In this document: positions 58,016 through 63,248 of the stretch, piece by piece
Layout: each line of letters opens with the position of its first letter
Position numbering within the stretch: the stretch's first letter is position 1
Assembly: GCA_902795345.1 (NCBI GenBank)
Contig: CADBKO010000010.1
Span: 1 to 63,248, forward strand
DNA: 63,248 nucleotides
Direction: 5' to 3'
Source of the DNA: Oscillospiraceae bacterium
GTDB lineage: Bacteria > Bacillota > Clostridia > Oscillospirales > Oscillospiraceae
Made by a program: the position numbers and the translations under genes
The notes under the pieces: generated by a model
Seen by the model: only the letters and a program-made list of their open reading frames with translations
Told to the model about the DNA's origin: nothing
Databases searched by the model: none

Positions 58016-59677
58016 TTACTTTTTGGTCAGGGTCCCGAAAATGCCGCGGACGATGCTGCCGCTGATCTCCCGCCCGATGCCGTTGACGATGCTGTTGAAA
58101 GCGCTGTTGGCCGCCCGCTTGCCCACGCCGAGATTCTTGCCGGTGGGACGACGGATGGTGCTGCTGATGACGCTGGTGGTGGCGCTCTTGGCAGCGTTTG
58201 CGGTGATCCGTTCCGCTTTTTTCAGGGTCTGGCCTTTTTTCTTGTCTGCGGCTTTCTGTGCGGCGGCAGCTTCTTTTTCTGCTGCTTTCTGCGCAGCAGC
58301 CGCCTCTTTTTCCGCGGCCTTTTGAGCGGCGGCGGCCTCTTTAGCTGCCTGCTGCTCTTCCTTTTCCCGTTCCAGCTCCTCCTGGGCTTCCTCCGCCCTG
58401 GCAGCCAGGATCTCATAGGCGGATTCCCGGTCTACCGGCGTATCGTACCGATCCCCGATGCCGTCCCGGGCGATGGCTTCGGCGCGTTCTTCCTCGCTGA
58501 TGCTCCCCATGCGGCTCTGCGGCGGCAGGATGAAGCTGCGCTCCACCGCCATGGGGCTGCCGTCGGCAGAGAGGAAGGAAACGAGTGCTTCGCCTGTGCC
58601 CAGCTCCATGATGGCGTCCAGCGTTTTGAACGCCGGATTGGGGCGGAAGGTCTCGGCCGCAGTTTTCACTTTCTTCTGCTCCGCAGGCGTATAGGCCCGC
58701 AGGGCATGCTGCACGCGGTTGCCCAGCTGGGCGAGGATGTCCCCCGGCAGGTCCGTGGGGCTCTGGGTGATGAAATACACGCCGACGCCCTTACTGCGCA
58801 CCAGGCGCACGATGAGCTCGATCTTTTGCAGCAGCGCCTTGGGCGCTTCGTTGAAGAGGAGGTGCGCTTCATCGAAGAAGAATACGATTTTCGGTTTGGT
58901 CAGATCGCCGGCTTCCGGCAGGTTCTCATAGAGCTCGGAAAGCATCCAGAGAAGGAATGTGGAATAAAGCGCCGGATGCTGGAACAGCTTGACGCAATGG
59001 AGAACGTTGATCCAGCCGCGCCCGTCATAGGTGGTCTGCATCCAGTCCTTCACTTCAAAGGCAGGCTCCCCGAAGAACAGGTCGCCGCCCTGATCCTCCA
59101 GAGCGACCAGGCTGCGGATGATGGCGCTCACAGACTGCGAAGCGATATTCCCGTATTCCAGGCTCAGCTCCTTGGCATTCTCGGAAATGAAGCGCAGCAT
59201 GGCCTTCAGATCCTTCAGATCCAGCAGCAGGAGGCCGTTTTCATCGGCAACGCGGAAGGCGATGTTGAGGATCCCTGTCTGGGTCTCGTTCAGGCCCAGG
59301 ACGCGGGCCAGGAGCAGAGGACCCATATCGCTGATGGTGGTGCGGATCGGATGGCCGCCTTCTCCGTAAACATCCCAGAAGCGGGTGGGATAGGACTGAT
59401 ATTTCCAGCCCTCGATGGCGAAGCGGGTGATGCGCTTCTGCATATCCTCCGTATCCTTGCCGGGAGCCACCATGCCGCCCAGATCGCCCTTGACGTCCGC
59501 GAGGAACACGGGCACGCCCATGTCGGAGAAGCTCTCCGCCATGACCTTCAAAGTGATGGTCTTGCCGGTGCCGGTAGCACCGGCGATGAGGCCGTGCCGG
59601 TTGGCTTTATCGGGCTCGATGCACACCTTTTCGCCGTTTACGGATCTTGCGATCCAGAGTTTTCCGTCCTGATACAT
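58016..59677 (-). CDS. HerA-like/DUF853 ATPase
   Basis: A 553-residue FtsK/HerA-type P-loop ATPase of the DUF853 group. Walker A is IAGATGTGKTITLKVMAE, Walker B is IVFFFDEAHLLFNEAP, and an Arg-finger-like segment is GVYFITQSPTDLPGDILAQLGNRVQHALRAYTP. After residue about 420 follows a charged coiled coil containing three 11-residue repeats AAAAQKAAEKE, then a basic tail with GREISGSIVRGIFGTLTKK. Members are widespread and proposed to act on DNA, but the role is unknown. ATG at 59677 is preferred for ribosome-site spacing. No nuclease partner (NurA) is adjacent. Confidence 0.9.
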   Translation of the reverse strand: MYQDGKLWIARSVNGEKVCIEPDKANRHGLIAGATGTGKTITLKVMAESFSDMGVPVFLADVKGDLGGMVAPGKDTEDMQKRITRFAIEGWKYQSYPTRFWDVYGEGGHPIRTTISDMGPLLLARVLGLNETQTGILNIAFRVADENGLLLLDLKDLKAMLRFISENAKELSLEYGNIASQSVSAIIRSLVALEDQGGDLFFGEPAFEVKDWMQTTYDGRGWINVLHCVKLFQHPALYSTFLLWMLSELYENLPEAGDLTKPKIVFFFDEAHLLFNEAPKALLQKIELIVRLVRSKGVGVYFITQSPTDLPGDILAQLGNRVQHALRAYTPAEQKKVKTAAETFRPNPAFKTLDAIMELGTGEALVSFLSADGSPMAVERSFILPPQSRMGSISEEERAEAIARDGIGDRYDTPVDRESAYEILAARAEEAQEELEREKEEQQAAKEAAAAQKAAEKEAAAAQKAAEKEAAAAQKAADKKKGQTLKKAERITANAAKSATTSVISSTIRRPTGKNLGVGKRAANSAFNSIVNGIGREISGSIVRGIFGTLTKK

Positions 59678-59751
59678 GGTCATTCCTCCCGTACCGATTT
59701 CTTTCCTTATTTATACCGCCTTTTCGCCCATATTGCAAGTGCGGGACGCAG

Positions 59752-59784
59752 AAAGCCCCGGCAGGATCGCTCCTGCCGGGGTTT
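59752..59784 (-). terminator. Terminator of clpB
   Basis: On the minus strand, an 11-bp perfect stem (ccccggcagga) followed by CTTTCTG. Confidence 0.65.
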
Positions 59785-59798
59785 ACCTCCCATCAGGG

Positions 59799-62381
59799 TC
59801 ATCTGCAAACGAGCTGTCCGTCGATTACGTCAATGGTGATGGTGTCCCCGGCGCTCAGCTCATCGGCCAGGATCTTCCGGGCAACCAGGGTCTCCACCTT
59901 GCCCTGCAGGAACCGCTTCAGAGGCCGTGCGCCATAGGCCGGATCATAAGCATTGTCGATCACATAGCTCTTGGCGGCGTCCGTGATCTCCAGGCCCAGG
60001 GACTTCTCAGCCAGACGGTTCTTCAGGGATTCTGTCAGGATATCGATAATACCCGTAAGATTGTCCTTCGTCAGCGGGCGGAAGCAGATCGTCTCGTCCA
60101 ACCGGTTCAGGAACTCCGGACGGAAGCAGCGGCGAAGCTCTCCCATGACGGCGTTCATGGCGTCCTCCCGGATCGTACCGTCCTCCGTCACGCCGTCCAG
60201 CAGATACTGGCTGCCAAGGTTGCTGGTGAGGATGATGACCGTGTTTTTGAAGTCCACCGTGCGCCCCTGGGAGTCCGTGATCCTGCCGTCGTCCAGGATC
60301 TGGAGCAGGATGTTGAAAACGTCGGGGTGCGCCTTTTCTACCTCGTCGAAGAGGACCACGCTGTAAGGCTTTCTGCGGACGGCTTCCGTCAGCTGGCCGC
60401 CCTCGTCATAGCCCACATATCCCGGAGGCGCTCCGATCAGACGGCTGACAGAGAACTTCTCCATATACTCCGTCATGTCGATGCGCACCATACTGTGTTC
60501 ATCGTCAAAGAGACATTCCGCCAGCGCCTTTGCCAGCTCCGTCTTGCCCACGCCCGTAGGCCCCAGGAAAAGGAAGCTGCCGATGGGCCTGTTGGGGTCC
60601 GCGATACCGGCGCGGGAACGAAGGATGGCTTCCGTCACCTTCTGCACGGCTTCGTCCTGGCCCACTACCCGCTTGTGGATCACCTTGTCCAGCTGCAGCA
60701 GCTTCTGCCGCTCGCTTTCCATCAGCTTGGACACCGGGATCCCCGTCCATTTGGCAACGATGTCGGCGATCTCCTCCTCCGTCACCGTATCGTGGACAAG
60801 GCTGGCATCCTTCTTTGCCTCTCCCGCTTCTTCTGCTTCTTTCAGTTTCTGTTCCAGGGCAGGCAGATCGGAGTATTTCAGCTTGGCCGCCGTCTCGTAT
60901 TCGTAGCGCAGCTGAGCGTTTTCGATTTCGCCCTTCACCCGCTCGATCTCGCTCTTGAGGGTTTTGACGGATTCCACGCTGTCCTTCTCCCGCTCCCAGC
61001 GGGATTTCATCTCATTGAACAGGTCCCGCTGCTCCGCCAATTCCGCGCGGAGTTTGCTGAGCCGGTCCATAGACAGCTGATCCGTCTCTTTTTTCAGGGC
61101 CATTTCCTCGATCTCCAGCTGCATCACCTTGCGGCGCACATCGTCCAGCTCAGAGGGCATGGAGTCGATCTCCGTCCGCAGCTTGGCGCAGGCTTCGTCC
61201 ACCAGGTCGATGGCCTTGTCCGGCAGGAACCGGTCGCTGATATAGCGGTTGGAAAGAGTTGCAGCCGCCACCAGGGCGCTGTCGTGGATACGAACGCCGT
61301 GGAACACCTCGTAGCGTTCCTTCAATCCCCGCAGGATGGAGATGGTATCCTCCACCGTGGGTTCGTCCACCATGACGGGCTGGAAGCGCCGCTCCAAAGC
61401 AGCATCCTTTTCGATATACTTCCGGTATTCATCCAGGGTGGTCGCGCCGATGCAGTGCAGTTCGCCTCGGGCCAGCATGGGCTTCAGCAGGTTTCCCGCA
61501 TCCATGCTGCCCTCGGTGCGCCCCGCGCCCACAATGGTATGCAGCTCGTCGATAAAGAGCAGTATCTTCCCTTCGCTCTTTCTGATCTCCTCCAGCACAG
61601 CCTTCAGACGTTCCTCAAATTCGCCGCGGTACTTGGCACCGGCGATCAAGGCGCCCATGTCCAGGGAGAAAATGGATTTGTCCTTCAGACCTTCCGGCAC
61701 GTCGCCCCGGACGATACGCTGGGCAAGGCCTTCCGCGATGGCGGTCTTGCCGACGCCGGGTTCGCCGATCAACACGGGGTTGTTCTTCGTCTTGCGGGAA
61801 AGGATGCGGATGACATTTCGGATCTCCGCATCTCTGCCGATGACCGGGTCCGGCGTTTGCTCCCTGGCGCGTTTGACCAGGTCCGTACCGTATTTGGAAA
61901 GGGCGTCGTAGGTGCTTTCCGGATTATCGCTGGTGACGGGGGACGTCTTTACCTGGCTGAGTGCCTCGGCAAAGGCGGCCTTGCGAATGCCGTGATCGCT
62001 GAGTATCCTGCGGATCGCCGCCGTCGGCGCGGCAAAAATGCCCAGCATCAGGTGTTCCACGCTGAGATATTCGTCGTGCATGGAATCCCCGGCCTTTTCT
62101 GCGGCCCGCAGCACCCGGTCCGTCTCCTGGGAGATATAGACTTTCCCGTCCGCGCCGCCGACCTTCGGCAGCTTTTCGATCTCCTCTTTCAGCTCGGCAA
62201 GGATGGCATCGTTGTCGGCCCCCAGCTTGGTGAACAGGGACGGGATCAGCCCGTTATCCTGGTCCAGCAGGCCATAGAGGATGTGCTCCGGTGTGATATA
62301 TTGGTTGTGGTATTCCTCCGCCATATTCTGAGCGGTTTTCAGGGTTTCCACGGTCTTCTGCGTGTATTTATTGCTGTCCAT
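59799..62381 (-). CDS. clpB: Chaperone ClpB (Hsp100 disaggregase)
   Basis: An 860-residue AAA+ disaggregase that works with DnaK on aggregated proteins. The N-domain reads [27 protein letters not shown]1 has [16 protein letters not shown], and a long coiled-coil middle domain spans about 400-520. AAA2 has [17 protein letters not shown] and [60 protein letters not shown] precedes the ATG. It starts 13 nt after the RHH-like gene and shares its promoter. No CIRCE or CtsR box was recognised upstream. Confidence 0.98.
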   Translation of the reverse strand: MDSNKYTQKTVETLKTAQNMAEEYHNQYITPEHILYGLLDQDNGLIPSLFTKLGADNDAILAELKEEIEKLPKVGGADGKVYISQETDRVLRAAEKAGDSMHDEYLSVEHLMLGIFAAPTAAIRRILSDHGIRKAAFAEALSQVKTSPVTSDNPESTYDALSKYGTDLVKRAREQTPDPVIGRDAEIRNVIRILSRKTKNNPVLIGEPGVGKTAIAEGLAQRIVRGDVPEGLKDKSIFSLDMGALIAGAKYRGEFEERLKAVLEEIRKSEGKILLFIDELHTIVGAGRTEGSMDAGNLLKPMLARGELHCIGATTLDEYRKYIEKDAALERRFQPVMVDEPTVEDTISILRGLKERYEVFHGVRIHDSALVAAATLSNRYISDRFLPDKAIDLVDEACAKLRTEIDSMPSELDDVRRKVMQLEIEEMALKKETDQLSMDRLSKLRAELAEQRDLFNEMKSRWEREKDSVESVKTLKSEIERVKGEIENAQLRYEYETAAKLKYSDLPALEQKLKEAEEAGEAKKDASLVHDTVTEEEIADIVAKWTGIPVSKLMESERQKLLQLDKVIHKRVVGQDEAVQKVTEAILRSRAGIADPNRPIGSFLFLGPTGVGKTELAKALAECLFDDEHSMVRIDMTEYMEKFSVSRLIGAPPGYVGYDEGGQLTEAVRRKPYSVVLFDEVEKAHPDVFNILLQILDDGRITDSQGRTVDFKNTVIILTSNLGSQYLLDGVTEDGTIREDAMNAVMGELRRCFRPEFLNRLDETICFRPLTKDNLTGIIDILTESLKNRLAEKSLGLEITDAAKSYVIDNAYDPAYGARPLKRFLQGKVETLVARKILADELSAGDTITIDVIDGQLVCR

Positions 62382-62394
62382 GATCTTCGCCTCC

Positions 62395-63042
62395 TTAAAT
62401 CAGCAGGCTGCTTGCCTGCATATGCGCGGCATACTGCCGCTCCGCATCCACGGCGCTCAGTCTGCCGGACAGGCAGCCTTTCAATAGCCTGTCGAATAAA
62501 CGAACATATGCCGAAATGGCTTCCGCCAGCTCCTTCGCGCTGCATTCCCTGTCTGGCATGGATATACTGCGGACGAAGCGCCCGTCAGAAAGCATGCTGG
62601 AAATGCCGTGCCCCAGCTTCGGCGCGAGGTAAGCATTTTCCAACTGCTGCCACAGGCCGAAGAAACGGGCCATTGCAGCCAGAAGCTCTGCCGACTGGGT
62701 GCGGTATGACACCGTCAGCTCCCCGATGGAATCGTCGCCGCCGCGATACAGCTCCACTTCATATTTCACCGTCGGCCGGTATTTATAATCCAGCGCGCTT
62801 TTCATGGACATGCTGAGCGCATTGGGAGTGAACATCGGCACCAGTTCCGGGTCCGGCCGGAACAGGGATTCCATAGCCCGGAGGACTTCCGCGATCCTGC
62901 GTTCCGGCGTCATCAGATCCAGCTGCTCCGCCAGGAGCTGATTCACCAGGGCGCTGCGGCTGCATCCCCGCCGGTGCGCCAGCTGATCCACGGCGCGAAC
63001 CACATCTTCGTCCAGCAGCAGACTGTACAGCGTCTTTTTCAC
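62395..63042 (-). CDS. Protein with a possible N-terminal ribbon-helix-helix segment, upstream of clpB
   Basis: A protein of about 215 residues that I do not recognise. The first 40 residues, KKTLYSLLLDEDVVRAVDQLAHRRGCSRSALVNQLLAEQL, look like a ribbon-helix-helix DNA-binding unit. The rest contains RRIAEVLRAMESLFRPDPELVPMF and an alpha-helical C-terminal half. The start is uncertain: GTG 63042 and GTG 63054 are in frame, while an ATG further up overlaps the -10 box. A minimal reading frame ATG GCA AAG TGA overlaps GTG 63042. It could be an autoregulator of the clpB unit; that is inference. Confidence 0.65.
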   Translation of the reverse strand: MKKTLYSLLLDEDVVRAVDQLAHRRGCSRSALVNQLLAEQLDLMTPERRIAEVLRAMESLFRPDPELVPMFTPNALSMSMKSALDYKYRPTVKYEVELYRGGDDSIGELTVSYRTQSAELLAAMARFFGLWQQLENAYLAPKLGHGISSMLSDGRFVRSISMPDRECSAKELAEAISAYVRLFDRLLKGCLSGRLSAVDAERQYAAHMQASSLLI

Positions 63043-63073
63043 TTTGCCATACACCTCTCCTTCTGTCAAGATC

Positions 63074-63102
63074 ATCCTAGCACATCGCATTTCATTTGTC
63101 AA
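63074..63102 (-). promoter_or_regulatory. Promoter of the RHH-like gene and clpB
   Basis: On the minus strand, TTGACA (63102-63097), 17-nt spacer, TAGGAT (63079-63074). A strong sigma-A promoter. Confidence 0.75.
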
Positions 63103-63157
63103 GCATATTATATAATTTTTATTGCGAGTTTTATAGGTCATTTTCGTCCACAATCAT

Positions 63158-63248
63158 AACCACCGGCCGTGCCGGTGGTTTGCTCTGCCCCCCTGGGGCA
63201 TGTTACTGGCCGAGCCTATAGGCTCATCGAAAGTTCTGCCAACCGCAC
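63158..63248. repeat. Row of three small hairpins at the right edge
   Basis: Three perfect hairpins follow one another: 63158-63180 (10-bp stem, loop cgt), 63186-63200 (6-bp stem, loop cct) and 63212-63225 (5-bp stem, loop tata). The sequence then runs off the window. The first may be a terminator for a gene beyond the edge. The array resembles the subterminal hairpins of IS200/IS605-type elements, but no transposase is visible. Confidence 0.5.

Noticed and set aside
58240..58345. Short direct repeats considered as a CRISPR-like array
   Set aside because: They are in-frame 33-bp repeats encoding an Ala/Lys/Glu coiled coil, without spacers.
59676..62816. A 1046-codon open frame on the plus strand
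   Set aside because: It is the mirror of clpB and the RHH-like gene; composition-driven, no domain, no ribosome site.
63060..63110. CIRCE or CtsR operator before the clpB unit
   Set aside because: Neither the TTAGCACTC inverted repeat nor the GGTCAAA direct repeat was found near the promoter.

Overview
The window looks like a chromosome segment of an anaerobic, endospore-forming, fibre-degrading member of the Clostridia with moderately high GC. Three things point there. The sporulation pair spoIIGA-sigE is present (13734-15249). Many Firmicutes-type housekeeping genes are present (relQ-type alarmone synthetase, YlmH-like S4 protein, zinc-type L31, DUF951, yajC-tgt, uracil permease behind a PyrR-like attenuator, clpB). 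Finally, there is a dense set of cytoplasmic xylan-finishing enzymes. No phage, CRISPR array or intact insertion sequence is visible. A row of small hairpins at the extreme right edge may be the end of a small mobile element.

Layout. 1-4915 (minus): type IIA topoisomerase B subunit (cut by the edge), an MBL-fold hydrolase and a GH3 beta-glycosidase. 4995-9173: a CE15-like glucuronoyl esterase, a URO-D superfamily protein and a GH67 alpha-glucuronidase, i.e. genes for dismantling (4-O-methyl)glucuronoxylan side chains. 9217-12385 (minus): operon of a serine-palmitoyltransferase-like enzyme, an SDR and a penicillin-binding-protein-like serine hydrolase. 12397-15495 (minus): O-antigen-ligase-like protein, sigE, spoIIGA, DUF951. 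15552-17151: small proteins and tRNA-Ser(GCT). 17183-20288: a MoaF-like protein, GH8 reducing-end xylose-releasing exo-oligoxylanase and a SIMPL protein. 20472-26847 (plus): four-gene operon of a CE1-type esterase, a 2-enoate-reductase-like flavoenzyme, a PHB-depolymerase-type esterase and a GH63/MGH1-like glycosidase. 26851-31014: proC, small redox genes and a second URO-D superfamily gene.

31015-31730 is the largest non-coding stretch. It holds a tandem hairpin repeat and a complete cobalamin riboswitch on the minus strand, with its own promoter, a 17-codon ORF and a terminator. No protein gene lies downstream of it on that strand: read-through would run antisense into the URO-D gene.

31731-38625 (minus): iron-type alcohol dehydrogenase, nitroreductase, deoC, AlaX, Nudix, DUF3237, YigZ, hflX, rpmE. 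38675-43122 (plus): two overlapping MutS-domain ATPases, a YlmH-like S4 protein and a GNAT. 43124-49489: SAM methyltransferase, metG, PyrR-type leader plus uracil permease, and a paralogue of the GH63-like protein. 49561-55823: exonuclease, DUF624 protein, xerD, a SpoIIM-like membrane protein, yajC, tgt and a DUF11 protein with a sigma-K-like promoter. 55842-63102: relQ, tRNA-Gln(CTG), SDR, HerA-like ATPase, and clpB behind a possible ribbon-helix-helix protein.

Working together: the glycoside hydrolases and esterases show no signal peptides, so the cell probably imports decorated xylo-oligosaccharides and strips them inside. GH8 Rex and GH3 would cut the backbone, GH67 would remove (methyl)glucuronate, CE15 would cleave glucuronate esters and CE1 would cleave acyl or feruloyl esters. 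The enoate reductase and URO-D proteins next to these genes suggest, as inference only, that the released hydroxycinnamates and methoxy groups are processed further.
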